A stretch of 64,000 nt of DNA, taken from positions 699,955 through 763,954 of the forward strand of contig CH003047.1 in the NCBI GenBank assembly GCA_000149265.1. Direction: 5' to 3'. Below, one piece after another: positions 37,067-49,020 of the stretch. The DNA comes from Ciona savignyi. Taxonomy: Eukaryota; Chordata; Ascidiacea; Phlebobranchia; Cionidae. Every line of letters begins with the position of its first letter. Within the stretch, counting starts at the first letter, position 1. The notes under the pieces were generated by a model. The model was not told the DNA's origin and ran no database searches. It saw only the letters and a list, made by a program, of their open reading frames with translations. A program made the translations under genes and the position numbers.

Positions 37067-37378
37067 GACCTCGCGAAAAACAATTCATTGAATGAGCTGT
37101 CGAAAACAGGAAATTAATCGTGACTTCCTATGCACAAAATATGGACACATGCCATAACGAATTAATAATTAAAAATACACAGCGAAACATTTATAAATAC
37201 GTGTGGGATTACCACACGTTAAAGAATGTTTAAAAGAAAATTGAATAATCTAGCCCCAAATGTACAATTTGTTTAACTATATTAAGACAAAACAAAAAAC
37301 TGCCTATACAAATCGGTTTTGGCAGAATTTATAAGGTATTAATGACAAAATTTTGTAAATTTTATACAAAGCAATTAA
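37067..37378. other. Spacer before the P450 duplication
   Basis: No gene seen; AT-rich. Confidence 0.4.
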
Positions 37379-37579
37379 CCTGTGTGACTGATGATGTGAT
37401 AAGCATCTCAAGAATACTCATCACAACACCGTTTTTATATATCACAAATTAAATATTAATCTGTGGTATACGTCGTGGTTGTAAGTGCCACATATGCCCT
37501 GTTCTTTACTTTTATATTAGGTTACTACGAGACTATAGACTAAAATGCTTTTCTTGCTTTAGCGGCCCATTGCGCAATT

Positions 37580-40185
37580 TTATCCTCTTCTAGATTTTAC
37601 TATTACTTTAAAGGGATATGGAAAAAAGCCAGCTCCAGAGAGGCCATCGTGAATTGGAGGAATCTCATTGGTTTCAGGATCGGGTATTATCTCGAACTTC
37701 TTTATGATGTTGGCAAGAAATATAAAGACTTCAAGTTGTGCCAACTTTTTTCCGAGACAAACACGAGCTCCGACACCAAATGGGATCACTTTCTTGGAAT
37801 GAATGAACTTTCCGTCTTTGTCAATGTGTCGGTAAATGTCAAATTTACTGGGCTCGGGCCAAATTACTGGATCGTTATGAACGGCGTAAATGTTCGGAAG
37901 TATCTGAAATAATTGTTTCTTGTAATCTGTACGGAATTCACAATAAATAAATGCAATTCTATTAAAGTAGACAATGCAAGTAAAGGTTTTGTACCACTGT
38001 ATTTTTCGGAATAAAATGTCCACCAATTTCAACATCCTCAGTATTTGTGCGCTGTAGACCCAAAGGGGCGATTGTTATGCATCGGTAGAGTTCTTGGATA
38101 AATGCTTGAAGAAGTGGAAGGTTATCTCCGTGTTTAACACTCGGGTTCACTTCACCTTGATGCAATTAATTAAACTAAATCAGTATTCCTTTCAGTTCCG
38201 ATATATCGATCCACAAAAAATAACGGCACTGAAAATGCAGATAAATGATGTTCTTATCTATATATATTATTTCGGCTTTGGATAATCTGCCAATTTTTTC
38301 GAAAAGTTATGTGCCATCACCGTCTTTCAAAATTTTACTCTAAATGAATAAATCTCTTTTGCCAAAAGTGGACCCATAACACATGTCTATTACAAGCGTA
38401 TAAAGCAGTAAAAAGCGCATAAAGGCTACATATTTTTTTATGACATACCGGTTTCTGTCATCAATTCCTTATGCAGGATATATTGCAAATTTGGATAGTT
38501 TAGAAGCACAATCATGGCCCATAATATAGTACTGGTAGTAGTTTCGGTTCCAGCTATAAATAAAGCGTTCACTGACAGTAGAAGTTGCTTTTCCTGAAAA
38601 AAAATATTGCATTGCATATGTGTGTGTTTACGTTATTCTTAAAGCAAATCCCAACAATTAAAATTGAATCACACTGATCACTTAAAAAAATAATACACCT
38701 TCAACATAGGTGAAAACAACGTATCGGTTTCCCCAGGCCTTTTGTTTAAATCCACATTTAATTATTTATTCCATATATTCAACCACTCGAAAATATATAA
38801 ATTTACATGAAACCAAGAATCCGTTGGTGAATGTTTCTTCATCTCAATGAGAAACGCGTCGATGAAATCACCTGGTGAGTTCTCGTCCAAGTTCTTTTTG
38901 TGCTCGTCAATTTCTTTTTGGCCGAAGTCTATACATACCAAAACGGTTAATCTGTATTTTTCTACACAATGATAATGCGACAAATTACGTGTAACTACCT
39001 AACTGTTTCGTTATGTTGCTGAGAAACATTTTTCGGGCTTTCTTGAATGGTGGAATGTGGCGCATGGCGTAAAAGAATGTCAGTATCATTACATACTTTG
39101 AATTTTTCTTGTCCCCGAAGCTATAGAAAGACGAACCATTATAAGATTTAAAGTACAAGGGTAAGACGAAACACAACTTACGTATTAAAAATACAGTGTA
39201 CAATTTCTTTCATGTTTTCGTCATTAATATCGTAAGTTTTTCCGAGGACAACACTTGAAATAACGTTGCAAACCATAGCACCTACTGTCATCTGCAAACA
39301 TTTAAATAAAAGTAATTTACAATCTTTACGGCATTTAATACCAACCCTAATTTACCCTTATATTAGTCGCTTTTCCATTCAAGCTTTCAAATACTTGGAC
39401 AAGGTCCTGCGCAACGTCTGATACACGAATCTCCATTTCAATGCGTCCCATTCCAAATCTAAAAATAAATATAAAAGGCTTTAATACAATTACAAGTCGT
39501 AAAGTAAATTTTAAAATTGGTAGGGTATATTTTATAAAATAAAAATAATAAGTTAAATAAATTTAGAATGGAAGATGCAGTCAAAAATCGTAGAATACTA
39601 ACCCCCGTAATACTTTCGACGTGAAGTTTCTTACTTCAAAGAATTTTTTATTTCCTGGACAAAAACCAAGGCCAAAATCGCCAGAAAATTCACGTATCAT
39701 TCTAATCGGTGGACGTGAAGAGAAAACCAAGTGTTGTTTCACGAATGCCTTTAAAAATGTTACAATTAAAAATTACCTAAATGTTAACTGAGTATTCGCA
39801 TGGCTTATTACATTGTTAAACAAATGAGATAACATTGTCGGCATTATACGAAACTCATCAACCGTGCTATTACCGGAGCGTTTAATAAAATGATTCTTTT
39901 TACCTCTATGATTGTGTCGTAATCATTTAAAACGACTGCGTCGTTTGGACCCATTCTTACTGACATAATCTTGCCATACTTTTCACGGGACCATTGTAAA
40001 ATAGTCTTGTGTGCAAACTTGCCAAAAAAGGGTAGGGCGCCTAAAACGGGTACACCCCTAACTCCAGGTGGGTAACATGGGTGTGGAAACTTCCACCAAT
40101 ACTGGTATAAAAGCATACAAAATGTGACCAATCCAATCAAAACGGACACTCCGAGATTGTTTAATACTGCCTCGGGCAACAACAT
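37580..40185 (-). CDS. Cytochrome P450, CYP2 clan, copy A
   Basis: A microsomal haem-thiolate monooxygenase that would act with NADPH-P450 reductase in the ER. Nine exons join in phase to exactly 505 codons: 40185-39904, 39748-39603, 39458-39356, 39291-39182, 39120-38999, 38928-38807, 38593-38449, 38155-37995 and 37903-37580. The N-terminal membrane anchor (about residues 8-27) is followed by the proline hinge PHPCYPPGVRGVPVLG. The I-helix oxygen-binding motif is AGTETTTS, the K-helix ExxR is ELYR, and the haem loop is FGVGARVCLGKKLAQLEVF with the cysteine ligand. The K-helix and FIPKNTV region place it in the CYP2 clan; the subfamily cannot be set by eye. All key residues are present. Paired with copy B in tandem. 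Confidence 0.92.
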
Positions 40186-40943
40186 ATTTAAAATAATTCT
40201 AGCTGTAACTTAATCCTGGGTGGTTTATAATGGGATTAGAACAATTATTTAGCATTTTTTACTTACTTGCTAGATTACTAAAAATAAAATAAAATAATCC
40301 CATAGTAATAATGACGCCACACTCACAAATCATTTTTATGCAACATCGATTTATAAATTAAACCAACACTTCATGATGAACGTAGAAAGCTTAATTATGA
40401 TAAAAAGATTATAACATTTTTGAATTTACTTGTAAACTAGTATTACTAAAGCTGTACAAAATGTTTATTTTAACTACCTCAAAGAACGATTGCCATTTTG
40501 GATATTTGTGGCACATGGCAAATTAGTGCTAAAATAATTAAATTTGTGCTGTGAAAATATTAGCTAAATGATAGTAATAGTTTTTTTTTAAAAGATCAAA
40601 TGCAGACAAAAATTTCAGCTTTCTGGTTGATCTTTGCAATAACAACTTACCAATAATGTTATATAAGTTCATACAAGATTCATGCTTTTTAGTTTTTTTT
40701 TAGTCTTTTATAATAAGGTAGACAACATCTCGAATTTCAAACTTAGGTCTCTTGACAACTAGGCGTGTTGACACCAAATTCATTTATCAGTTCACCTAGC
40801 AATTTACTATTTAAAATAACTCCTGAGCAAGCCAGTCTATAGTTTAAAACAATTTCTAAACTTGGACGCCACCTATTCTGTGTGTAATTGGAGGTGGAAC
40901 GAAATTCATATATATATATAGCTCTTACTGAAATCTTACTGAA

Positions 40944-41081
40944 ATGGGGAGAACAAAGCGCGAGTTTATACGGAGCTATAAATTAGAAGTCGTGGTTTGG
41001 ATGAGGGCGTTCTATTGTTGCAATGTTAACCGCATTTCTCGAGATGTAAATATTTACAGTTGTTCAATTGATATAGGTTAA
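40944..41081 (+). pseudogene. Short helix-turn-helix-like ORF, copy A (transposase remnant?)
   Basis: 45 residues starting MGRTKREFIRSYKLEVVVW. The pattern RSYKLEVV followed by a second helix (NRISRDVNI) resembles the N-terminal helix-turn-helix of pogo/BrkDBD-type transposase proteins. It is divergent to P450 copy A, about 760 bases upstream of its start. The frame is kept in the duplicated copy at 45251-45388, but no downstream catalytic domain follows, so a fossil fragment is most likely. Confidence 0.4.
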
Positions 41082-41184
41082 GTGGTGTTTAACTTTTAAT
41101 CTATCGGGAATCAAATGTAAATAACCGGTTTCCACAACCGCGCGAAATTCCACGGTATTTGTTTCATATTTAAACCTGAACTTT

Positions 41185-41296
41185 TCTGTTATGGTCGTGT
41201 GGCCGAATAGTGAACCTGACCAATACATATACCAACTATTTAAAAAACGGTATTAGAGACGAGCCCGTCCTGGGATCGAATCTTAGCCCGGTTAAA
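41185..41296 (+). mobile_element. Short tRNA-like retroposon with empty site in the sister copy
   Basis: A 112-base insertion containing tRNA-like motifs (GGTCGTGTGGCCGAATAG, TGGGATCGAATC) is flanked by AAACCTGAACTTT (41172-41184) and AAACCTAAACTTT (41297-41309). The duplicated segment at about 45470 has one such site and no insertion. This shows that the element arrived in unit 1 after the duplication, or was lost cleanly from unit 2, which is less likely. Confidence 0.65.
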
Positions 41297-42150
41297 AAAC
41301 CTAAACTTTCCGCTCTTCCTACGGTACATTTTCAGCAGTTGTTGTTTCCTTAAAAGTGTCAACACAATCTGTCGGCTTACTATACGGCTGTTCATCAATG
41401 TCATAATAAAAATAATCACGTTGCTAACTTAGATACAGGCACTTTAGTATAATATAATATTAAATTATATAATAATACCGGAGTTTATTAAATCGCAGTA
41501 AAATAATTTGGGGCAGAAATTCTATTTTTTTAAAGATTTAAACAAAATTACTCTACAATGCCGAATACAACCAAAGATAAACTGCAGAAAATATCACAAC
41601 GACATTTTGGTAGAACATAGGACAACCTGAAAACCAACTTTGTCTCGAAGTATACAAAGTCCATATAACTACCTCAGCACTACTTCGACTGTTTGCTCAG
41701 AAGATTTGTGTAAAAGAGATAATTTGTGTTTGCTGAGCCATTTTTGTGTAAATGGGACAATTTGTGTAAATGCGGTTTAAAATCCTATTAAATATTAACT
41801 TTATATAACATAGGCCTACTTTTCTGTCATTAAAACTCCACACACAAACGAGTAATCTGTTTTAATAATTTTAGAGTTTACCTGTGTGACTGATGATGTG
41901 ATAAGCATCTCAAGAATATTCATCACAACACCGTTTTTTATATATCACAAATTAAATATTTATCTGTGTTATACTTCCTGGATGAACAAGTGCCACATAT
42001 GCTGTGTTCTTTATTTTATGTACAAGTGCCACAAATGCTGGGTTCTTTATTATTTTTCGGTCCCTGCTAGACCACAAGACCATTCCACGCAAACAATCAT
42101 ATTTTATTTTTTAAACCGCCTTCCTTCCTTTATCGGGCGATTGCGCAATT

Positions 42151-44767
42151 TTAACCACTTCTAGATTTTACTATTACTTTAAACGGATATGGAAAAAAGC
42201 CAGCCCCAGAGAGGCCATCGTGAATTGGAGGAATCTCATTGGTTTCAGGATCGGGTATTATCTCGAACTTCTTTATGATGTTGGCAAGAAATATAAAGAC
42301 TTCAAGTTGTGCCAACTTTTTTCCGAGACAAACACGAGCTCCGACACCAAATGGGATCACTTTCTTGGAATGAATGAACTTTCCGTCTTTGTCAATGTGT
42401 CGGTAAATGTCAAATTTACTGGGCTCGGTCCAAATTACTGGATCGTTATGAACGGCATAAATGTTCGGAAGTATCTGAAATAATTGTTTCTTGTAATCTG
42501 TACGGAATTCACAATAAATAAATGCAATTATATTAATGTAGACAATGCAAGTAAAGGTTTTGTACCACTGTATTTTTCGGAATAAAATGTCCACCAATTT
42601 CAACATCCTCAGTATTTGTGCGCTGTAGACCCAAAGGGGCGATTGTTATGCATCGGTAGAGTTCTTGGATAAATGCTTGAAGAAGTGGAAGGTTATCTCC
42701 GTGTTTAACACTCGGGTTCACTTCACCTTGATGCAATTAAGTAAACTAAATCAGTATTCCTTTCAGTTCCGATATATCGATCCACAAAAAATAACGGCAC
42801 TGAAAATGCCGATAAATGATATTCTTATCTATATATATTATTTCGGCTTTGGATAATCTGCCAATTTTTTCGAAAAGTTATGTGCCATCACCGCCTTTCA
42901 AAATTTTACTCTAAATGAATAAATTTTTTTTGCCAAAAGTGGACCCATAACACGTGTCTATCACAAACGTATAAAGCAGAAAAAGCACATAATAGGATAC
43001 ATCTATTTCATATGGCATACCGGTTTCTGTCATCAATTCCTTGTGCAGGATATATTGCAAATTTGGATAGTTTAGAAGCACAATCATGGCCCATAATATA
43101 GTACTGGTAGTAGTTTCGGTTCCAGCTATAAATAAAGCGTTCACTGACAGTAGAAGTTGCTTTTCCTGAAAAAAAATATTACATTACATAACTATATATG
43201 TGTGTGTTTACGTTATTCTTAAAGCAAATTCCCACAATTAAAATTGATTCACACTGCTCTCTTAAAAAAATAATACACCTTCAAAATAGGTGTAAACAAC
43301 GTTACAGTTTCCCCAGGCCTTTTGTTTAAATCCACATTTAATTTTTTATTCCATATATTCAACCACTCGAAAATATATAAATTTACATGAAACCAAGAAT
43401 CCGTTGGTGAATGTTTCTTCATCTCAATAAGAAACGCGTCGATGAAATCACCTGGTGAGTTCTCGTCCAAGTTCTTTTTGTGCTCGTCAATTTCTTTTTG
43501 GCCAAAGCCTATACATACCAAAACGGTTAATCTGTATTTTTCTACACAATGATAATGCGACAAATTACGTGTAATTACCTAACTGTTTCGTTATGTTGCT
43601 GAGAAACATTTTTCGGGCTTTCTTAAATGGTGGAATGTGGCGCATGGCGTAAAAGTATGTCAGTATCATTACATACTTTGAATTTTTCTTGTCGCCGAAG
43701 CTATAGAAAGATAAACTATTTTAAGATTCAAAGTATCACAAGGGTTACAAACACAACTTACGTATTAAATATACACTGTACAATTTCTTTCATGTTTTCG
43801 TCATTAATATCGTAAGTTTTTCCGAAGACAACACTTGAAATAACGTTGCAAACCGTAGCACCTATTGTCATCTGCAAACATTAAAATAAAAGTAATTTAC
43901 AATCTTTAGGAAATTAAACCAACCCTTATTTACCCTTAAATTAGTCGCTTTTCCATTCAAGCTTTCAAATACTTGGACAAGGTCCTGCGCAACGTCTGAT
44001 ACACGAATCTCCATTTCAATGCGTCCCATTCCAAATCTAAACCAAAATAAATATAAAAGGTACATATACACTTGCATGGCTTAAAGTAAATTAAAAGTTT
44101 GGTGGGTTATATTTTATAAAAATAAAAATAATAAGTTAAATAAAGCTTGAATAAAAGATACAGGCAAAAATCGCTAAATACTAACCCCCGTAATACTTTC
44201 GACGTAAAGTGTCTTACTTCGAAGAATTTTTTATGGCCTGGACAAAAACCAAGGCCAAAACCACCAGACAATTCACGTATCATTCTAATCGATGGACGTG
44301 AAGAGAAAACCAAGTGTTGTTTCACAAATGCCTTTAAAAATGTTACAGTTAAAATTACCAGAATGTAAACTAAGTATTCGCATGGCTTATTATATTGTTA
44401 AACAAATGAGATAACAATGTCGGCATTATACGAAACTCATCAACCGTGGTATTAACGAAGCGTTCACACAAATAATTCTTTTTACCTCTATGATTGTGTC
44501 GTAATCATTTAAAACGACTGCCTCGTTTGGACCCATTCTTACTGACATAATCTTGCCATACTTTTCACGGGACCATTGTAGAATAGTCTTGTGTGCAAAC
44601 TTGCCAAAAAAGGGTAGGGCGCCTAAAACGGGAACACCCCTAACTCCAGGTGGGTAACATGGGTGTGGAAACTTCCACCAATACTGGTATAAAAGCATAC
44701 AAAATGTGACCAATCCAATCAAAACGGAGACTACGAGACTGTTTAATACAGCATCAAGCAACAACAT
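42151..44767 (-). CDS. Cytochrome P450, CYP2 clan, copy B
   Basis: Tandem sister of copy A with identical exon sizes: 44767-44486, 44331-44186, 44036-43934, 43871-43762, 43700-43579, 43508-43387, 43165-43021, 42726-42566 and 42474-42151. It also makes 504 residues. Motifs are intact: anchor, PHPCYPPGVRGVPVLG, AGTETTTS, ELYR, FGVGARVCLGKK. The last exon differs from copy A by only a few residues (WTEP for WPEP, RSG for RRG at the end). The first exon is more different in the membrane anchor (MLLLDAVLNSLVV against MLLPEAVLNNLGV). Both genes appear functional. Confidence 0.92.
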
Positions 44768-45250
44768 ATTTAAAATATTTCTAGCTGTAACTTAATCCTG
44801 GATGGTTTATAAAAGAATTAAGGACAGTATTTAGCATTTTTACTTACTTTTTGCTGTAAAAATATTGGATAAATGATAGTAATAATTTGTTTACAAATTT
44901 AAATGCAGACGAAAATTTCAGCTTTCTGGTTGGTCTTTAAAATATAAACTTACCAAGTACCCAGTAGGTCATATAAGTTCATACAAGATTTATGCTTTTT
45001 AATACTTTTTTATTTATTAGTCTTTTATAATAAGATAGACAACATCTCGAATTTTAAACTTAAGTCTCTTGACAACTAGGCGTGTTGAGACTAAGGCTAT
45101 TTATCAGTTCACCTAGAAATTTACTGTTTAAAATAACTGCTGAGCAAGCCAGTCTATAGTTTAAAACAATTTCTAAACTTCGACGCCTACTATTTTTGTG
45201 TGTGATTGGAGGTGGAACGAAATTCATATATATATATAGCTCTTACTGAA

Positions 45251-45388
45251 ATGGAGAGAACAAAGCGCGAGTTTATACGGAGCTATAAATTAGAAGTCGT
45301 GGTTTGGATGAGGGCGTTCTATTGTTGCAATGTTAACCGCATTTCTCGAGATGTAAATATTCACGGTTGTTTAATTTATATAGGTTAA
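45251..45388 (+). pseudogene. Short helix-turn-helix-like ORF, copy B
   Basis: 45 residues starting MERTKREFIRSYKLEVVVW, sister of 40944-41081, upstream of and divergent from P450 copy B. Most differences between the two copies are at the C-terminal end. Confidence 0.4.
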
Positions 45389-45618
45389 GTGGTGTTTAAC
45401 TTTTAAAATATCGGGAATCAAATGTAAATAACCGGTTTCCACCACCACCGCACGCAATTCCGAGGTATTTTTTCTTCAATATTTAAACCTGAATTTCCCG
45501 TTCTTGCTACGGTACATTTTCAGCAGCAGCAGTTTCCTTAAAATATCAACACTAACTGTCGAAGTATTACGGCTGTCCATCGAAGTCATGATAAAATAAT
45601 CATGTTGCTAATTTAGGT

Positions 45619-46250
45619 TTAGGCGCTCATTTTAGAAGCCAGCTAACGATAAGCTTTCACTGGCCAGAGATGTAATAATTTAACTCTTTGTGCCATACTC
45701 TGCTATAAATTAACAACGTTGGCGTAAAGAGTCGAAATGTGAGACTAGTTTGCATGTGTTTGAGTTTATGGGGATTTTTTGAAAAACGGTTGAAAACGGG
45801 CATTTAAAGTTTGCATGTTTGTTCTTATTGAAATGTTATATTTGTTTACACATGTACTATATAGCAATAGTGTATTATATTTACTTATAGAATTCCAATG
45901 ATAACTTGGAGTAGGTAGAGTCCGTTTAACCATTTCTTAGTTTATTTTATTCACTTACAACTTTTCTTTCCAATTTAAAGTAAAGAATTCTAGAATTGTC
46001 GGCTGCAAATGGACGTCGTGTTTATATTTATTGGGCTGTTGGAAATTATCATGTTCTATGTTATGCAGAATTTGTCGCTGCAAATTTAAACCGTATTACC
46101 TAACACCATCATAAGATTTCATTTGATTGGATATTTTCTTCATTGTTATCAAGAGAGTAAACGAGACTGATCTTCTTCGGTTCACAAAAAAACCATATTT
46201 GCGGTTTTGATTACGACAAAACGTCTAAGCAGTGTTGCAGAATATATTTG
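45619..46250. other. Intergenic DNA between P450 unit 2 and the peptide locus
   Basis: No gene recognised. Only very short open frames (for example 27 codons at about 46010). Confidence 0.45.
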
Positions 46251-46360
46251 TCACGGAGCAGAAGACAAAAACAATTTTCTTCGATGGTGAAAATATCTTG
46301 ACCATATACAGCACGATTAACTGATTACTTCCCTTTCAGAATCTTTCTATCAAATCGTAT
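46251..46360 (+). repeat. Decayed copy of the peptide-locus promoter module
   Basis: GATGGTGAAAATATCTTGAC and TACAGCACGATTAACTGATT resemble the modules at 48731-48800 and 48866-48930, which lie upstream of the inverted paralogue at 49151. Confidence 0.5.
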
Positions 46361-47067
46361 CCATTAAAATCCACATATCAACTTGAGAGTGTCGGCCACT
46401 TGTAAACAGCAACTATTAATAAAACCACTAATAATGATACTTATATTAAATGGCCATTCTGGTTAGTGTTACTGAATGTATTATTCATTCTTAATGAGTT
46501 TCATACAGATTTTAAAGCAAATTATAATGTCGTGAGCGCTGGATAATTTTGCCGAAGCTGAAAGGGAAGGTTTATAAACGAAGCATATGTTATCAGATTT
46601 CTGCCCAATTATTTTTCGACATAATATATATCAATAGTACCGTTCTGAACTAACTTACGAATTTTTAAATCAAATTCATTCACAATAAATTCAACACGTA
46701 TTTTTAAATGCGTAATAACAAAATAGCGTTTTTGCCATGCTTTACACTAGATACGACTTTTGGTTGTGAGGTTTTTAATAAAAGTTACGAATAAAATTCT
46801 GCTATAGTATTATGCATTAAATACATAAAAAAACTCTCTAACTGACCACTTCCTTTTTTAAATCAACTTGCGTCATGCAGGTGTAAAAACAACAAAACAC
46901 TTTTATATTAGATCATTAGATTGCAAAATTTATTTAATATCCAATGAAAACTTGACACGATATTGAATCGGCTGATCTGTAAACAAAACACGAAATTATG
47001 AAATCCATTCGACGGGTTTTAAAAGCGTGTAACTGTACATAATTCAAAAGTTGCTATCTTACAAATA

Positions 47068-47604
47068 TTAGTTGTCAGTTGTATTTTTATTGTCCTCTTC
47101 TGCATCATTCATATCTATAATAAAAGTAAAACAGGTAAATAAATTATCAGGTTAAAATGTATAGTATTTAAAATATATAAGTTTTAAACGATCAAATGGG
47201 ATCCATTAGGCAACATCCATTAGCGTTATACCAATAAGAAGCACAGCCATTAAGTTTAAAAGTTTGAGCGAGGATTCAGCTCGATAAATAACTATTCGGT
47301 ACGATCGGTTGTATTACACCCAACATCTAAACCAGCTGGTCATAGTTTTATAACAAATGATCTTACATTAAGCAAAACAACGTGGTAGCATTACTGTAAT
47401 AACGCATACCTGAAGATTGTACAGCAACCTGTCTTTCGTTGTACCAGCGGCGGCGACTGCGTCTTACACGACGACGGCGCCACGCGTGGGTTTCTGCGCT
47501 AAGCATGACGAGCGCAATGGCCAGCATAAGTACGAGAAGTGACTTGTTCATCTGAAAATTCTAGCGTAAATGTTTGTTAAAAACTTAAATATAAAACTCT
47601 TACC
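47068..47604 (-). CDS. Candidate secreted cationic (antimicrobial-like) peptide precursor
   Basis: Three exons. A non-coding exon ends at 47604 (CTACAAAG|GTAAGA). Exon 47551-47410 begins exactly with ATG after TTTTCAG. Exon 47114-47068 ends in TAA. The phases fit and give 62 residues. A signal peptide (MNKSLLVLMLAIALVMLSAE, cleavage after about THA) is followed by a core WRRRRVRRSRRRW with nine arginines in 13 positions. A neutral linker leads to an acidic tail (DMNDAEEDNKNTTDN). The order signal, cationic core, anionic propiece is that of known ascidian antimicrobial precursors such as the Ciona MAM and PAP families, though I see no sequence match to those cores. A TATA box lies upstream and AATAAA on the minus strand near 46933. 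A neuropeptide or other basic secreted peptide is an alternative. Confidence 0.65.
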
Positions 47605-47652
47605 TTTGTAGTTCGTTTCCACAAATGAGTAATTGTTTAGAAAAATTATTCT

Positions 47653-47661
47653 ATTTATATA
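47653..47661 (-). promoter_or_regulatory. TATA box of the cationic peptide gene
   Basis: TATATAAAT on the minus strand, about 50 bases upstream of the end of the non-coding first exon. A clear TATA box suits a highly inducible small secreted-peptide gene. The inverted paralogous promoter near 49060 has the decayed form TGTAAAATAGAATAA. Confidence 0.65.
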
Positions 47662-47699
47662 GCCAAAACAGCATATTGCGTTTTTCCTGTAAATGCTTT

Positions 47700-47860
47700 G
47701 CGTGATTGACAGCTATAAAAAGAGCTTTAGGTTTAAAGAACAACAGGATGTAATCTGTTGTGAAATCGTGAAAAGGGTCTTCTAGAAGATTCTAAAAGGG
47801 AAGCAATCAGATGATTGTGTTAGACATGAGAGGATATTTTTAAAACGTACAGCCGTTGGA
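47700..47860 (-). promoter_or_regulatory. Upstream module of the peptide gene, repeated in inverted form
   Basis: Contains CGTGATTGACAGCT, CAACAGGATGTAATCTGTTG and GTGAAATCGTGAAAAGGG. Their reverse complements, slightly changed, occur at 48731-49020 in two tandem copies (CCACAACAGATTACGTCCTG, CAAGCTGTCAATCACT), placed upstream of the plus-strand paralogue. Confidence 0.6.
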
Positions 47861-48314
47861 GGAATTTAATGACATGGTGTAAACTGTTGTGAAGTTGTAA
47901 AAAAAGAGTTATCTTGGAAAGTCCTCGAATATTTTTCTTTTAAAACCACCCCGAAACACAAAGTTATTATGGATGGATACGATTTTGGTTTAAGGTTATG
48001 TAGTAAAAGCAACATTTAAATAATTCATGGCTTCTGTGATTAAGTAATACTCGCTGGGTCTTAATTTGAATTCGCGATTAAATTAAAGCGAGATAAAACA
48101 TACACTAGCAAGTGGGATACTTTGGAGAGTGTCCCTTTTAAGTATTGGATTAAAATTTCACGGGCTAGATATCCTTAATAAATATTTATAATACACATTC
48201 CACTCAATTAAATCTGATCTCATTTTTGGTAGCCTATATGTAAAAGTTCTAAGGAATTTTATTTTATTTTTATCAAGTTGCAAATTTATATTAGACTAGG
48301 GCCGTTTTTTGTGT

Positions 48315-48530
48315 AGCTTCGAAACTGGTCGTTTGCAAGTCGGCTGTGTCCTTGGGCAAAGCACTTAACGGACATTGTCCGATTAATGGGTTCTACCAAA
48401 TTGAAGGAACGTGTGTATCACACACAACGCACTGCAATAGTTCCGGTAACCCGATGGTCTGACGATTGACCGTGTGTTGTTAACCCCCTGGCGTTTTCAT
48501 TTACTGGGACAAACATGAATATTCTATATC
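48315..48530 (+). repeat. tRNA-derived SINE, 5'-damaged copy
   Basis: Family motifs GAAACTGGTCGTTTGCAAGT, GCACTTAACGGACATTG, GGTAACCCGATGG and ACATGAATATTC. It lacks most of the A-box half and sits between the two inverted peptide-gene copies. Confidence 0.8.
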
Positions 48531-48730
48531 CTCCAATTCTATATATCGAACGCATTTAACATTCGGTAACACGACCGTACAAGAATCGCCGCGTTTTAGC
48601 ACGAGTTATCAAGTTTAGCAACACATATGTGTTGCCATATGGCAATTAGTTTGGTTTCATTACGAAAAACGACTGTGTAGCGGTGCAGAATAGGTTTTCC
48701 GCGGTGCAGAAAAACGAAAACCTTTTTCTA

Positions 48731-49020
48731 GGATGGTAAAAATATCCTGCCTCCGTACAGCACGATCCTTTGATTACTTCCATTTAAGATTTTCCCGGAA
48801 AACCTTTCACGATTCCACAACAGATTACGTCCTGTTGTGAAGTCAAACCAAGAGCTCTTAGATAAATTTTGAAAATATCATGCCTATGTCCAGCACGATC
48901 CTTTAATTACTTCCATTTTAGAATTTCCCGATTTCCCGGAGAAACCTTTCACGATTCCACAACAGATTGCGTCCTGTTGTGAAGTCAAAACAAGAGCTTT
49001 TCAAGCTGTCAATCACTTAA
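48731..49020 (+). repeat. Tandem promoter-like modules upstream of the inverted paralogue
   Basis: Two adjacent copies of a unit of about 135 bases share CAGCACGATCCTTT, ATTACTTCCATTT, CCTTTCACGATTCCACAACA and CGTCCTGTTGTGAAGTCAAA. They are inverted relative to the module upstream of the cationic peptide gene. Confidence 0.7.

Larger units (their letters stand above)
37379..41432. repeat. Tandem segmental duplication, unit 1
   Basis: Starts CCTGTGTGACTGATGATGTG, as does unit 2 at 41881. Similarity continues through all exons and most introns of the P450, its upstream region, the small divergent ORF, and the ATAATCACGTTGCTAACTTAG end near 41430. Unit 1 has a 112-base insertion at 41185-41296 absent from unit 2, and extra sequence between the P450 start and the small ORF. 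Confidence 0.9.
41881..45618. repeat. Tandem segmental duplication, unit 2
   Basis: Second copy of the unit described at 37379-41432. The match covers the 3' flank, the whole P450, its 5' flank and the divergent short ORF, ending near ATAATCATGTTGCTAATTTAG. Introns as well as exons match, so the duplication was by DNA and recent. Confidence 0.9.

Noticed and set aside
36654-37091. Short ORFs such as one starting MPEPSGLMGSTKLKER
   Set aside because: Near-identical peptides appear at 22112, 51411 and 54053 because they are translations of the SINE body.
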